NCBI RefSeq assembly: GCF_003121295.1
Contig: NZ_PHNC01000009.1
Location: forward strand, 167,451 to 231,450
Origin: Streptomyces orinoci
Lineage (GTDB): Bacteria; Actinomycetota; Actinomycetes; Streptomycetales; Streptomycetaceae
Reading direction: 5' to 3'
Length of the DNA stretch: 64,000 bases
This document shows positions 42,241 through 53,157 of the stretch, piece by piece (positions within the stretch are counted from its first letter, which is position 1; each line of letters starts with the position of its first letter). The notes under the pieces were generated by a model. The model was not told the origin of the DNA, did not search any database, and saw nothing but the letters and a program-made list of their open reading frames with translations. A program made the translations under genes and the position numbers.

Positions 42241-45200
42241 ATGACTACCCCTCAGGACAAACTCGTCGAGGCACTGCGTGCGTCGATCAAGGAAACCGAG
42301 CAGCTGAAGCAGCAGAACCGCCAGCTGGTGAGCGCGGCCACCGAGCCGATCGCCATCGTCGGCATGGCCTGCCGCTACCCCGGCGGGGTCAACTCGCCCG
42401 AGGACCTCTGGCGACTGGTGTCCAATGGTGTGGACGCCATCGCCGAGTTCCCCACCGACCGAGGCTGGGACCTGGAAGGTCTGTTCACCTCCGACCACCC
42501 GGAGCGGCCCGCCAAGGTCACGGCCAAGGAGGGCGGATTCCTTTATGACGCGGGCGAGTTCGATGCCGACTTCTTCGGCGTCTCGCCGCGTGAGGCGCTG
42601 GCGATGGACCCGCAGCAGCGGCTGCTGCTGGAGGCTTCGTACTCGGTGCTGGAGTCGGCCGGCATCAACCCCGCATCCCTGCATGGCAGTCAGACCGGTG
42701 TGTTCGTCGGCGTCCTCAGCTCGGACTACTTCCCCGGCTCCGACGCTGTGCCGGAGAACATCGCGGGCTATCTGAGCACCGGGAACTCGGGCAGCGTGGC
42801 CTCGGGCCGGGTGTCCTACACGCTTGGCCTTGAGGGCCCGGCGGTGAGTGTGGACACGGCGTGTTCGTCCTCGCTGGTCGCCCTGCACCTGGCCGTCCAG
42901 TCGCTGCGCCGGGGCGAGTGCGATCTGGCGCTCGCCGGTGGTGCCACCGTGATGTCCACCCCGGACACCTTTATCGACTTCTCGCGCCAGGGCGGTCTGG
43001 CTGCCGATGGGCGTTGTAAGGCGTTTGCGGCGGGGGCGGATGGTACGGGTTGGGCTGAGGGTGTGGGCATGCTGCTGGTGGAGCGGCTGTCGGATGCCCG
43101 GCGTCTGGGGCATGAGGTGTTGGCGGTTGTTCGTGGTTCGGCGGTGAATCAGGACGGTGCGAGTAATGGTTTGACGGCGCCGAATGGTCCGTCGCAGCGG
43201 CGGGTGATTGAGCGGGCGCTGGCTGGTGCGGGTTTGTCGGCGGCGGATGTGGATGCGGTGGAGGCGCATGGTACGGGTACGCGGCTGGGTGACCCGATCG
43301 AGGCGCAGGCGTTGCTGGCGACCTATGGTCAGGGGCGGCCGGGGGAGCGGCCGTTGTGGCTGGGTTCGATCAAGTCGAATATTGGTCATAGCCTGGCGGC
43401 TGCGGGTGTGGCCGGTGTGATCAAGATGGTGCTGGCGATGCGGCATGGGGTACTGCCGAAGACGCTGCATGTCGATGCGCCGTCGCCTGAGGTGGACTGG
43501 TCGGCGGGTGCGGTGGAGTTGCTGACCGAGGCGCGGGAGTGGCCGGAGGTGGGTCGTCCGCGTCGGGCGGGTGTCTCGTCCTTCGGTATGAGCGGTACCA
43601 ACGCACATGTCGTGCTGGAACAGGCCCCAGCCATCGAACAGGCGCCGGCGGTCAAACCGGTTGTCGGGGACACCGCCGTACCGTGGGTGGTCTCCGCCAA
43701 GACCGAGGCCGCGCTTCGGGACCAGCTGGAGAACCTCGCCGCCTTTGCAGGGGAGCGGCCTGAGCTGTCGCCGGTGGATGTGGGGTACTCGCTGGCCGTT
43801 GTACGCGACCGGTTCGAGCATCGGGCGGTGGTGACCGGCGCGGACCGGGACGAATTGCTGGCAGGCGTAAAGGCGTTGGCCTCCGGTGAGGTGTCCGGTG
43901 CCGTGGTGAGCGGCAGTGTGACGCGTGGCCGGCTGGCGGTGTTGTTCACGGGGCAGGGCAGTCAGCGGGCCGGTATGGGCCGTGAGCTGTATGAGACGTT
44001 CCCGGTCTTCGCGGCCGCGTTTGACGAGGTGTGCGCTCACCTTGATGAGCGGCTGGGGCGTTCGCTGAAGGATGTTGTCTTCGGCGATGAGGCCTCTCTG
44101 GATCAGACGGCGTTTACTCAGGCGGCCCTGTTCGCTCTGGAAGTTGCTCTGTTCCGGTTGGTGGAGTCGTGGGGGGTGCGGCCGGACTTCCTGATCGGTC
44201 ACTCGGTCGGGGAGATCGTCGCCGCGCATGTTGCCGGTGTGCTGTCGCTTGAGGATGCGGCGACGCTGGTCGCGGCCCGTGGGCGGTTGATGCAGGCTCT
44301 GCCGGCCGGTGGTGCCATGGCGGCCGTGGAGGCCACCGAGGCCGAGGTCGCCGAGTGGATTGCCGGGCGTGAGGCTGAGGTTGCGATCGCGGCGGTCAAC
44401 GGGCCGTCGTCCGTGGTGGTTTCGGGTGACGAGGATGCGGTTGAGGCGGTTGTCGCCCAGGCCCAGGAGCTGGGCCGACGGGTGCGTCGCCTGACGGTGA
44501 GCCATGCGTTCCATTCCCCCCGTATGGAGCCGATGCTGGAGGATTTCCGCAGCGCCATCGCGGAGCTGTCCTTCAACGCGCCGCAGATACCGGTCGTTTC
44601 GAACGTGACCGGCACCCTGGCCACGGCCGAGGAGCTGTGCTCGCCCGATTACTGGGTGCGCCACGTCCGCCAGGCCGTCCGCTTCGCCGATGGCATGGCC
44701 TACCTCTCCGGTCAGGGCGTGGGCAAGTTCCTGGAGCTGGGCCCGGACGGCATCCTCTCCGGTATGGGACAGCAGTGCGTCAGCGACGACGCGGTGTTCG
44801 CCTCCGTCCTGCGCAAGGACCGCCCCGAAGCCCGGACGCTCACCATGGCCGTAGGCGCGATGCACGCCCACGGCACCGAACTTGACTGGGAAGGCGTATT
44901 CGCGGGCCGAGCCGCCAAACGCGTCGCCCTGCCCACCTACGCCTTCCAGCGCAAGCGCTACTGGCTGGAAGTCGTGTCATCGGCGGGCGATGTCAACAGC
45001 CTTGGGCTTGAGCCGACCGGACATGGACTGCTGGGCGCGGCCGTCGAGGTGCCCAACACCGAGTCGCTGGTCCTCACGGGCCGTCTCTCGCTCCAGACTC
45101 ATGGCTGGCTCGCCGACCACGCCATCGGTGGTGTTCCGGTGCTGCCCGCCGCCGCGCTGGTGGAGCTGGCGGTCCATGCCGGTGACCAGGTCGGCTGTGA

Positions 45201-48200
45201 CGGACTGGAAGCGCTGACCATCGAGGCACCGCTCGTCCTGCCCGAACGCGGGGGCGTCGCCGTGCGGGTGGGCGTAACCGCCGCGGACGAGCAGGGGGCC
45301 CGTGAGGTCACCGTGCATTCCCGGGCCGACGATGTGGCGCCCGACTCCCCGTGGACGCTCAACGCCATTGGCACACTCGCCATGGCCACCATGGGTGTGT
45401 CACCCGAGAGCTCTGAGTTGTCGGCCTGGCCGCCGGCCGACGCCGAGCCGGTCGATGTCGGCGCCGTCTATGACGAATTGGCGGGCGCCGGGCTGTCCCA
45501 CGGTCCGGTCTTCCGCGGCCTGCGAGCCGCCTGGCGCCGGGGCGAGGAGATCTTCGCCGAGGTGACGCTCCCGGAGGGCACCGCGACCGACGGCTATGGC
45601 CTTCACCCGGCCCTGCTGGACGCCGCCCTGCACGCCGTCGCCGCGGAGAACGGCGCCGCCCAACTCGCCTTCCGCTGGGAAGGGGTACGGCTGTACGCCA
45701 CCGGTGCCGACGCGCTGCGGGTGCGCCTCACCCATGCCGACGGCACGCTGAGCGTGCTGGCCGCCGATGAATCCGGCGCAGCCGTGCTCACGGCCCGGGC
45801 CGTGGAACAGCGGCCGGCGGAGATCGATGGCCCTGCCACGGCGCGCGTCCGTACCCGCGACTCGCTGTTCCAGGTGGACTGGGTTCCGCTTCCGGCGGGC
45901 ACCATGACCTCCGGCACGGCCGACACCCACCAAGTGCTCGGCGTCCAGGCGGGGCTGGAGAGCTGCGAAGGCGCCGATGTGGTGTTCGCACCGTTCGAGG
46001 CCGTCGTTCAGAACGCCGGTGACGATATGGTCGCCGCTGCCCATGCCGCCACCCACCGGGCGCTGGCGCTCCTCCAGGAGTTCCTGGCCGATGAGCGGTT
46101 CGCCGACTCCCGCCTGGTCTTTGTGACCCGGGGCGCGGTGGCCGCCGGCACCGACCCGGGGGTGCGCAACCTGGCGCATGCGCCGGTGTGGGGCCTGGTG
46201 CGCGCCGCCCAGTCGGAGAACCCCGACCGTTTTCTCCTTATCGACCTCGACCTCGACCTTGACCTCGACCTCGACCTCGATACCGACCCGGACGCCGGCG
46301 CCGGTATGGAGCCGGACTTCGCCGGATTGGTGCCGCTCGCAGACCTCGGGGAGCCGGAGTTCGCGGTCCGTGACGGTGCGGTACTGGTGCCGCGCCTGGC
46401 GCGGGTTCCGGCGGCCGGTTCCGGTGAGGGCTTTGCCGCCGGGGACGGTACGGTGCTGGTCACCGGTGGTACGGGTGGCCTGGGTTCGTTGTTCGCTCGT
46501 CATCTGGTGGCCGAACACGGGGTGCGCAGCCTGTTGTTGACCAGCCGTCGTGGTCTTGAGGCGGAAGGCGCCAAGGAGTTGGTGGCGGAGCTTTCCGGGC
46601 TGGGCGCCGAGGTGGAGGTCGCGGCCTGTGATGTCTCCGACCGGGACGCGGTGGCGGGCCTGCTTCAGGGGCGCCGGCTGACGGCCGTCATCCACACCGC
46701 CGGTGTACTCGACGACGGCACCGTGGGTTCGCTCACCCCCGAGCGTCTGGACAAGGTGCTCGGCCCCAAGGCGGACGCCGCCTGGCATCTGCATGAGCTC
46801 ACCCGGGGCCAGGACCTGTCGGCCTTTGTGGTCTTCTCCTCCTCGGCCGCGCTGTTCGGCGAGGCGGGGCAGGGCAACTATGTGGCCGCCAATACCTTCC
46901 TGGACGCCCTGGCCGGATACCGCAGGGCGCAGGGGCTGCCGGGGCTGTCGCTCCAGTGGGGCCTTTGGGAGCCCTCCGCGGGCATGGGCAGCCGGCTGAC
47001 CGACGCCGATGTGGAGCGCATCAAGCGCAATGGCATGACACCGCTGACCATCGAGCTTGGCCTGTCCCTGTTCCAGGCGGCTTTCGCCCTTGACCGGGCC
47101 GTGGTCTCACCCATGGGACTGCGGCTGGCCGTCATCCAGCCCGAGTACGGCCCTGGTGCGGCGCTGCTCCGCGGGCTGGTGCGCGCCCCCGCGCGCCGGG
47201 CGGTGACCACCGGCGGCACCCAGGGCGCGTCGCTTGGGGCACGACTCTCCGGCCTGCCCGCCGAGCAGCAGGAAGCCCTGCTGCTGGGACTGGTGCGTTC
47301 CCATGTCGCTGCCGTACTCGGCCATGACGGAGTGGACGCCATCGAGCCCGAGCGGGCCTTCAAGGAACTGGGCTTCGACTCGCTGACCGCGGTTGATCTG
47401 CGCAACCGGCTGGCCGCCGAGACCGGCCTGCGCCTGCCCACCACACTGGTCTTCGACTACCCCAGCGCCGTGGCGCTGGCCCGGTATCTGCGCACCGAGC
47501 TGCTGGGCACCGCCGAGGCGCCTGCACCGGTGTCCGCGGTGGCGCAGCCGTCCCTGGACAACGACCCGATCGCCATCGTCGGCATGGCCTGCCGTTACCC
47601 CGGCGATGTCACCTCCCCCGAGGAACTGTGGCGGATGGTGGTCAACGGCGTCGATGCCATCACCGGTTTCCCGACCGACCGCGACTGGGACCTGGAGGCC
47701 CTTTACGACCCCGAGCCCGGCCGCGTCGGCAAGACCTATGTCCGTGAGGGCGGATTCGTACCCGCCGCCGCCTTCGACCCGGCGTTCTTCGGGATCTCGC
47801 CGCGTGAGGCGCTGGCGATGGACCCGCAGCAGCGGCTGATCCTGGAATCCTCCTGGGAGGCGCTGGAATCCGCCGGGCTGGACCCGGCGACCCTGCGCGG
47901 CAGCCAGACCGGCGTGTTCGTCGGTGTGCTGAACTCCGACTACTACCCGGGCGCCGCCAACGCCCCCGAGGGAGTGCACAGCTTCCTGGGCACCGGCAAC
48001 ACCAGCAGTGTGGTCTCCGGCCGGGTCTCCTACCTGCTGGGCCTGAGCGGTCCGTCGCTCAGCGTGGACACTGCCTGTTCCTCCTCGCTGGTCGCCCTGC
48101 ATCTGGCCATCCAGTCGCTGCGCCGGGGGGAGTGCTCCATGGCACTCGCCGGTGGTGTCACCGTGATGACCAGCCCCGACACCTATATCGACTTCGCCCA

Positions 48201-51200
48201 GCAGAGCGCTCTGGCCATGGACGGCCGGTGCAAGGCCTTCTCCGCGGCGGCGGACGGCACCGTCTGGGGTGAAGGTGCCGGCATGGTGCTGGTGGAGCGG
48301 CTGTCGGACGCCCTGCGCCATGGACACCAGGTGCTGGCGGTCGTCCGTGGCACGGCGGTCAATCAGGACGGTGCCAGCAATGGCCTGACCGCCCCCAACG
48401 GCCCCGCGCAGCAGCGGGTGATCCGCCAGGCCCTGGCGGATGCCGGACTGTCGGCGGGGGACGTGGATGCGGTGGAGGCGCATGGTACGGGTACGCGGCT
48501 GGGTGACCCGATCGAGGCGCAGGCGTTGCTGGCGACCTATGGGCAGGAGCGCCCCGAGGACCGTCCCTTGTGGCTGGGCTCGTTGAAGTCCAATATCGGC
48601 CACAGTCAGGCGGCCGCAGGCGTCGGCGGCGTGATCAAGATGGTTCAGGCGATGCGGTATGGACTGCTGCCGAAGACGCTGCATGTCGATGCGCCGACTC
48701 CTGAGGTGGACTGGTCGGCGGGTGCGGTGGAGTTGCTGACCGAGACGCGGGAATGGCCGGAGGCCGGTCGTCCGCGGCGGGCCGCGGTGTCCTCGTTCGG
48801 TATCAGTGGCACCAATGCGCATGTGGTGCTGGAGCAGGCGCCGGAGCCGGCTGTTGCTGCTGTGGAGCCGGTGGTTGACACGGTGCTGCCATGGGTGCTG
48901 TCGGCGAAGTCGGAGGCGGCGGTTCGCTCTCAGGCGGAGCGGCTGGTGGCGTTCCTGGAGGAGCGTGCCGACCTGTCGCCGGTGGATGTGGGCTACTCGT
49001 TGGCGGTTGCGCGGTCGCGGTTCGAGCACCGGGCGGTGATCGCTGGCGCGGATCGTGACGAACTGCTCGCGGGTGTCCGGGCGTTGGCGTCCGGTGAGAT
49101 ATCTGGTGCTGTGACCATGGGCAGTGCGTCGCGTTCGAAGCTGGCGTTGTTGTTCACGGGGCAGGGCAGTCAGCGGGCCGGTATGGGCCGTGAGCTGTAT
49201 GAGACCTTCCCGGTCTTCGCGGCCGCCTTCAACGAGGTCTGCGCTCATCTGGACGAGCAGTTGGACCGTTCACTGAAGGACGTTGTCTTCGGGGATGGGT
49301 CGTCTCTGTTGGATCAGACGGCGTTTACTCAGGCGGCGTTGTTCGCGCTTGAGGTGGCGTTGTTCCGGTTGGTGGAGTCGTGGGGGATGCGGCCGGACTT
49401 CCTGATCGGTCATTCGGTCGGGGAGATCGTCGCGGCTCATGTTGCCGGTGTGCTGTCGCTCGCCGATGCGGCCAAGTTGGTGGCGGCTCGTGGCCGGTTG
49501 ATGCAGGCTCTGCCGGCCGGTGGTGCCATGGCGGCCGTGGAGGCCACCGAGGCCGAGGTCGCCGAGTGGATTGCCGGCCGTGAGGCTGAGGTTGCGACCG
49601 CGGCGGTCAACGGCCCGTCGTCCGTGGTGGTTTCGGGTGACGAGGATGCGGTTGAGGCGGCTGTCGCGCAGGCCCAGGAGCTGGGCCGGCGGGTGCGCCG
49701 CCTAACCGTCAGCCATGCGTTCCACTCGCCGCGTATGGAGCCGATGCTGGAGGACTTCCGTAGTGCGATCGCGGAGCTGTCCTTCAACGCGCCGCAGATC
49801 CCGGTGGTTTCGAATGTGACCGGCACGCTGGCTACCGCCGAGGAGCTGTGCTCGCCGGACTACTGGGTGCGTCATGTCCGTCAGGCGGTCCGTTTCGCCG
49901 ATGGCATGGCCTACCTCTCCGCTCAGGGCGTGGCCAAGTTCCTGGAGCTGGGCCCGGACGGGATTCTCTCCGGCATGGGCCAGCAGTGCATCAGCGAGGG
50001 CACCGTCTTCGCGTCCGTCCTGCGCAAGGACCGCCCGGAGGCCCAGACCTTCACCACGGCCATCGGCACGATGCACGCCCATGGCACGGACCTTGACTGG
50101 GAGGGTGTGTTCGCCGGCCGTGCCGCCAAGCGTGTGGAACTGCCCACCTACGCCTTCCAGCACCAGCGCTACTGGCTGGAGACCGCCGCCAAGTCCGGTG
50201 ACGCCACCGGGCTGGGCCAGATGGCGGCCGAACACCCGCTGCTGTCGGCCGTGGTCAACATTCCGACCACCGACACCACCGTCTTCACCGGCAGATTGTC
50301 GGTGCAGTCCCACCCCTGGCTGGGGCAGCGGACCGTCTCGGGTGAGGTGGTGGTCTCGGGGGCCGCGCTGGTGGAACTCGCCATCCACGCCGCCGACCAG
50401 GTGGGCTGCGGCAGGCTGGAGGAGCTGGTGCTCCAGGCGCCGCTGGTACTGCCGCAGCGCGGTGGTGTCGCCCTGCGGATGACCGTGGACGGTACGGAGA
50501 ACGCCGGCCGCCCCGAACTGACCGTGTTCTCCCGCCCGGAGTCCGCCGCCGACGACGAGCCATGGGTTCTGCACGCCACCGGTGTGCTGGCCCTGGCCGC
50601 GTCCGTGCCGCCCGCCTCGGTGGCCACCGAACTCGCCGTGTGGCCCCCGGCGGACGCCATGGCGATCGATACCGACGTCCTCTACCAGGAGCTCGCGGAG
50701 ATGGGTTTGGCCCACGGCCGGCTCTTCCGGGGCGTACAGGCGGCCTGGCAGCGCGGTGCGGACGTCTTCGCCGAGGTCGTCCTGCCCAGGGGCACCGCGA
50801 CCGCCGGCTTCGGTGTTCACCCCGCCCTGTTGGACGCGGCCCTGCACCCGGCCGCGCTGGACGAACAAGCCGTGCTGCTCCCCACTGTTTGGCGCGAGGT
50901 CAGCCTGTATGCCACCGGCGCGTCCATGCTGCGGGTCCGGCTGCGGCGGACGGCCGACGAGGCCGAGCTGATCGCCGCGGACGGTTCCGGCGCGGCGGTC
51001 CTCACCGCTCGGACCGCCCAGTGGCAGGCGCCCGTCGCCGGCGCTCAGGGCGGCGAGCGGGACCGGGTGCGGGACGCCCTGTTCCAGATGGAGTGGAAGC
51101 CCGTGGAGGTGCCCGCCACCGCGGTCGGCCCCTTCGCGGTGGTGGGGAAGGACCCCTTCGGCACCGGCGGCCCGGCCTTCTCCTCCCTGGATGCGCTGGT

Positions 51201-53049
51201 GGACGCGGTGTCGGCGGGCACGGTGCCGCAGCCGGAGCTGGTGTTTGTGGAGTTCGCCGAACCGGACGCCGCCCATGCCCGGGGCGAGGAGAAGGATGCC
51301 GGGGAGAAGGATGTGGTGGCCGCGACCCATGCGGCCACTCACCGGGCCCTCGGCCTGCTTCAGCAGTGGCTGGGTCACCCGCAGTTCGTCAACGCCCGCC
51401 TGGTCCTGGTGACCCGGGGCGCGGTGGCCACCGGGCCCAAGGACGCCGTCCGGGACCTGCCCAACGCCCCGGTACGGGGTCTGGTGCGCGCGGCGCAGGC
51501 GGAGAACCCCGACCAGCTGGTGCTGCTGGACCTGGAGCCCGGCGCGGACCCGGAGCTGTCCACACTGTGGTCGGCGCTGGTGTCGAGCACCGAGTCGGAA
51601 CTCGCCGTCCGTGACGCGGTGGTGCACGGGGCCCGCCTGGCGCGGGTTCCGGCGGCCGGTTCCGGTGAGGGCTTTGCCGCCGGGGACGGTACGGTGCTGG
51701 TCACCGGTGGTACGGGTGGCCTGGGTTCGTTGTTCGCCCGTCATCTGGTGGCCGAACACGGGGTGCGCAGCCTGCTGTTGACCAGCCGTCGTGGTCTTGA
51801 GGCGGAAGGTGCCAAGGAGTTGGTGGCGGAGCTTTCCGGGCTGGGCGCCGAGGTGGAGGTCGCGGCCTGTGATGTCTCCGACCGGGACGCGGTGGCGGGC
51901 CTGCTTCAGGGGCGTCGGCTGACGGCCGTCATCCACACCGCCGGTGTCATCAGCGATGGCACGGTGGGTTCGCTCACTCCCGGGCACCTGGACAAGGTGC
52001 TCGGCCCCAAGGCGGATGCCGCCTGGTATCTGCATGAGCTGACCCGCGAGATGGAGCTGTCGGCGTTTGTGATGTTCTCCTCCTCGGCCGCGCTGTTCGG
52101 CGAGGCGGGTCAGGGCAACTACACGGCCGCCAATACCTTCCTGGACGCGCTGGCCGGATACCGCAGGGCGCAGGGGCTGCCGGGGCTGTCGCTCCAGTGG
52201 GGTCTGTGGGAATCGACCGTGGGCATCGGCAGCCGGCTGACCGAGGCGGACATCGAACGGATCAAGCGCAATGGCATGACCCCGGTGACCGCCGAACTGG
52301 GCCGCGCCCTGTTCGACCTGGCGGCCGGCCTGGAAAGCCCGGTTGTCGCGCCCATGGTGTTCCGGCCGTCCGCGGTGCAGCTCGACGGCGGGCCCGGCTC
52401 GGCACTGCTGCTGGGCCTGGTGCGGGCCCCGATGCGTCGCACGGTGCGCGCGGACGGCGGTGCCGCGGCCCAGGCCGGGGCTTCCGGCGGGGCCTCGGGC
52501 GGCTCGGCGCTGCGGGCCAGGCTCGCGGAGAGCCCGGCCGCCGCGCAGGAGGCCCTGGTGCTGGCCCTGGTGCGTTCCCATGTGGCCGCGGTACTCGGCT
52601 ACTCGGGCACCGATGCGGTGGAACCCGAGCGTGCCTTCCGCGAGTTGGGCTTTGACTCGCTGACCGCCGTGGAACTGCGCAACCGGCTGACCGGCGAGAC
52701 CGGCCTGCGGCTGCCCGCGACCGTCGTCTTCGACTATCCCTCGCCCGCCCTCCTGGCCGAGTACCTGCTCGCCGGGCTGGTGGCGGACGCCAAGCCCACC
52801 GAACCGGGCGCCGGTTCGGTGCTGGCGGAGCTGGAGCGGCTGGAGTCCGCGCTCACCCGGGTGCCCGACGGCTGGGCGCAGCAGAGCGACGAGGCCGCCC
52901 AGGTGGCCTCCCGGCTGCGGGCGGTGCTGGCCAAGTGGGACGAACTGCGGAGCACCACCAGCGGGAGCGGTGGCGAAGCGGACGATCTGGAATCGGCGAC
53001 CGCCGACGAGATCCTGGACATCATTCAGCGGGAGTTCGGAAAGTCCTGA
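42241..53049 (+). CDS. Modular type I polyketide synthase PKS2: modules 5-6
   Basis: 3602 residues. Short N-terminal coiled-coil docking helix ([20 protein letters not shown]), then two KS-AT-DH-KR-ACP modules. KS Cys208 and Cys1946; AT Ser655 and Ser2392 (GHSVGE/HAFH, malonyl). DH5 His960 is intact. In DH6 the His is replaced by Arg2697 and the motif Pro by Ser2706. ACP Ser1714 and Ser3473. The acidic C-terminal docking segment is [20 protein letters not shown] 42229 is also in frame, but ATG 42241 has GGAG 6 nt upstream, the same spacing as at PKS1. Module 5 carries an LD dipeptide repeat before its catalytic KR, encoded by a hexanucleotide repeat. Co-transcribed with PKS1. Confidence 0.96.
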   Translation: MTTPQDKLVEALRASIKETEQLKQQNRQLVSAATEPIAIVGMACRYPGGVNSPEDLWRLVSNGVDAIAEFPTDRGWDLEGLFTSDHPERPAKVTAKEGGFLYDAGEFDADFFGVSPREALAMDPQQRLLLEASYSVLESAGINPASLHGSQTGVFVGVLSSDYFPGSDAVPENIAGYLSTGNSGSVASGRVSYTLGLEGPAVSVDTACSSSLVALHLAVQSLRRGECDLALAGGATVMSTPDTFIDFSRQGGLAADGRCKAFAAGADGTGWAEGVGMLLVERLSDARRLGHEVLAVVRGSAVNQDGASNGLTAPNGPSQRRVIERALAGAGLSAADVDAVEAHGTGTRLGDPIEAQALLATYGQGRPGERPLWLGSIKSNIGHSLAAAGVAGVIKMVLAMRHGVLPKTLHVDAPSPEVDWSAGAVELLTEAREWPEVGRPRRAGVSSFGMSGTNAHVVLEQAPAIEQAPAVKPVVGDTAVPWVVSAKTEAALRDQLENLAAFAGERPELSPVDVGYSLAVVRDRFEHRAVVTGADRDELLAGVKALASGEVSGAVVSGSVTRGRLAVLFTGQGSQRAGMGRELYETFPVFAAAFDEVCAHLDERLGRSLKDVVFGDEASLDQTAFTQAALFALEVALFRLVESWGVRPDFLIGHSVGEIVAAHVAGVLSLEDAATLVAARGRLMQALPAGGAMAAVEATEAEVAEWIAGREAEVAIAAVNGPSSVVVSGDEDAVEAVVAQAQELGRRVRRLTVSHAFHSPRMEPMLEDFRSAIAELSFNAPQIPVVSNVTGTLATAEELCSPDYWVRHVRQAVRFADGMAYLSGQGVGKFLELGPDGILSGMGQQCVSDDAVFASVLRKDRPEARTLTMAVGAMHAHGTELDWEGVFAGRAAKRVALPTYAFQRKRYWLEVVSSAGDVNSLGLEPTGHGLLGAAVEVPNTESLVLTGRLSLQTHGWLADHAIGGVPVLPAAALVELAVHAGDQVGCDGLEALTIEAPLVLPERGGVAVRVGVTAADEQGAREVTVHSRADDVAPDSPWTLNAIGTLAMATMGVSPESSELSAWPPADAEPVDVGAVYDELAGAGLSHGPVFRGLRAAWRRGEEIFAEVTLPEGTATDGYGLHPALLDAALHAVAAENGAAQLAFRWEGVRLYATGADALRVRLTHADGTLSVLAADESGAAVLTARAVEQRPAEIDGPATARVRTRDSLFQVDWVPLPAGTMTSGTADTHQVLGVQAGLESCEGADVVFAPFEAVVQNAGDDMVAAAHAATHRALALLQEFLADERFADSRLVFVTRGAVAAGTDPGVRNLAHAPVWGLVRAAQSENPDRFLLIDLDLDLDLDLDLDTDPDAGAGMEPDFAGLVPLADLGEPEFAVRDGAVLVPRLARVPAAGSGEGFAAGDGTVLVTGGTGGLGSLFARHLVAEHGVRSLLLTSRRGLEAEGAKELVAELSGLGAEVEVAACDVSDRDAVAGLLQGRRLTAVIHTAGVLDDGTVGSLTPERLDKVLGPKADAAWHLHELTRGQDLSAFVVFSSSAALFGEAGQGNYVAANTFLDALAGYRRAQGLPGLSLQWGLWEPSAGMGSRLTDADVERIKRNGMTPLTIELGLSLFQAAFALDRAVVSPMGLRLAVIQPEYGPGAALLRGLVRAPARRAVTTGGTQGASLGARLSGLPAEQQEALLLGLVRSHVAAVLGHDGVDAIEPERAFKELGFDSLTAVDLRNRLAAETGLRLPTTLVFDYPSAVALARYLRTELLGTAEAPAPVSAVAQPSLDNDPIAIVGMACRYPGDVTSPEELWRMVVNGVDAITGFPTDRDWDLEALYDPEPGRVGKTYVREGGFVPAAAFDPAFFGISPREALAMDPQQRLILESSWEALESAGLDPATLRGSQTGVFVGVLNSDYYPGAANAPEGVHSFLGTGNTSSVVSGRVSYLLGLSGPSLSVDTACSSSLVALHLAIQSLRRGECSMALAGGVTVMTSPDTYIDFAQQSALAMDGRCKAFSAAADGTVWGEGAGMVLVERLSDALRHGHQVLAVVRGTAVNQDGASNGLTAPNGPAQQRVIRQALADAGLSAGDVDAVEAHGTGTRLGDPIEAQALLATYGQERPEDRPLWLGSLKSNIGHSQAAAGVGGVIKMVQAMRYGLLPKTLHVDAPTPEVDWSAGAVELLTETREWPEAGRPRRAAVSSFGISGTNAHVVLEQAPEPAVAAVEPVVDTVLPWVLSAKSEAAVRSQAERLVAFLEERADLSPVDVGYSLAVARSRFEHRAVIAGADRDELLAGVRALASGEISGAVTMGSASRSKLALLFTGQGSQRAGMGRELYETFPVFAAAFNEVCAHLDEQLDRSLKDVVFGDGSSLLDQTAFTQAALFALEVALFRLVESWGMRPDFLIGHSVGEIVAAHVAGVLSLADAAKLVAARGRLMQALPAGGAMAAVEATEAEVAEWIAGREAEVATAAVNGPSSVVVSGDEDAVEAAVAQAQELGRRVRRLTVSHAFHSPRMEPMLEDFRSAIAELSFNAPQIPVVSNVTGTLATAEELCSPDYWVRHVRQAVRFADGMAYLSAQGVAKFLELGPDGILSGMGQQCISEGTVFASVLRKDRPEAQTFTTAIGTMHAHGTDLDWEGVFAGRAAKRVELPTYAFQHQRYWLETAAKSGDATGLGQMAAEHPLLSAVVNIPTTDTTVFTGRLSVQSHPWLGQRTVSGEVVVSGAALVELAIHAADQVGCGRLEELVLQAPLVLPQRGGVALRMTVDGTENAGRPELTVFSRPESAADDEPWVLHATGVLALAASVPPASVATELAVWPPADAMAIDTDVLYQELAEMGLAHGRLFRGVQAAWQRGADVFAEVVLPRGTATAGFGVHPALLDAALHPAALDEQAVLLPTVWREVSLYATGASMLRVRLRRTADEAELIAADGSGAAVLTARTAQWQAPVAGAQGGERDRVRDALFQMEWKPVEVPATAVGPFAVVGKDPFGTGGPAFSSLDALVDAVSAGTVPQPELVFVEFAEPDAAHARGEEKDAGEKDVVAATHAATHRALGLLQQWLGHPQFVNARLVLVTRGAVATGPKDAVRDLPNAPVRGLVRAAQAENPDQLVLLDLEPGADPELSTLWSALVSSTESELAVRDAVVHGARLARVPAAGSGEGFAAGDGTVLVTGGTGGLGSLFARHLVAEHGVRSLLLTSRRGLEAEGAKELVAELSGLGAEVEVAACDVSDRDAVAGLLQGRRLTAVIHTAGVISDGTVGSLTPGHLDKVLGPKADAAWYLHELTREMELSAFVMFSSSAALFGEAGQGNYTAANTFLDALAGYRRAQGLPGLSLQWGLWESTVGIGSRLTEADIERIKRNGMTPVTAELGRALFDLAAGLESPVVAPMVFRPSAVQLDGGPGSALLLGLVRAPMRRTVRADGGAAAQAGASGGASGGSALRARLAESPAAAQEALVLALVRSHVAAVLGYSGTDAVEPERAFRELGFDSLTAVELRNRLTGETGLRLPATVVFDYPSPALLAEYLLAGLVADAKPTEPGAGSVLAELERLESALTRVPDGWAQQSDEAAQVASRLRAVLAKWDELRSTTSGSGGEADDLESATADEILDIIQREFGKS
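46243..46278 (+). repeat. In-frame hexanucleotide repeat (GACCTC)6 in the module 5 KR region
   Basis: Six tandem copies of GACCTC (one as GACCTT), followed by degenerate units, encode a run of alternating Leu-Asp in the structural KR subdomain. It replaces a short loop after the LIDLD segment seen in other modules. Confidence 0.9.
46396..46700 (+). repeat. Near-identical KR block, module 5 copy (partner 51637-51943 in module 6)
   Basis: From CGCCTGGCGCGGGTTCCG through the NADPH motif to the HTAGV segment, modules 5 and 6 match almost base for base over about 305 bp. They diverge immediately afterwards (VLDD versus VISD). Confidence 0.85.
47563..52770 (+). other. PKS module 6 (KS-AT-DH*-KR-ACP), DH inactive
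   Basis: The DH motif reads [10 protein letters not shown], so both the catalytic His and the conserved Pro are gone, and YGP is HGR. KR Ser/Tyr/Asn are intact, but LDD is ISD (VISDGTV). Malonyl AT. Expected output: a beta-hydroxyl. Confidence 0.9.
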
Positions 53050-53096
53050 CCCTTCCCAGGGGCCTGACCTCTCCCAGCGCCCTGACCCTTCCCAGG
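53045..53096 (+). repeat. Three tandem 18-bp repeats between PKS2 and PKS3
   Basis: Units start at 53045, 53063 and 53081 with an exact 18-bp period, core CCTGACCCTTCCCAGG (second copy differs at three positions). The first unit contains the PKS2 stop codon. The third can pair with AAAGGTCAGG just downstream (about 53097-53106), making a hairpin with one mismatch. Confidence 0.85.
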
Positions 53097-53157
53097 AAAG
53101 GTCAGGGCCGTCAACTCCCGTGAAAAGACCGACCCGACAGGTGGTGCACTCCTCCCC

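Larger units (their letters stand above)
42340..47500 (+). other. PKS module 5 (KS-AT-DH-KR-ACP)
   Basis: Malonyl [14 protein letters not shown] has the catalytic His, with HGP instead of YGP. KR B-type. Expected C=C, completing a triene with modules 3 and 4. Confidence 0.88.
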
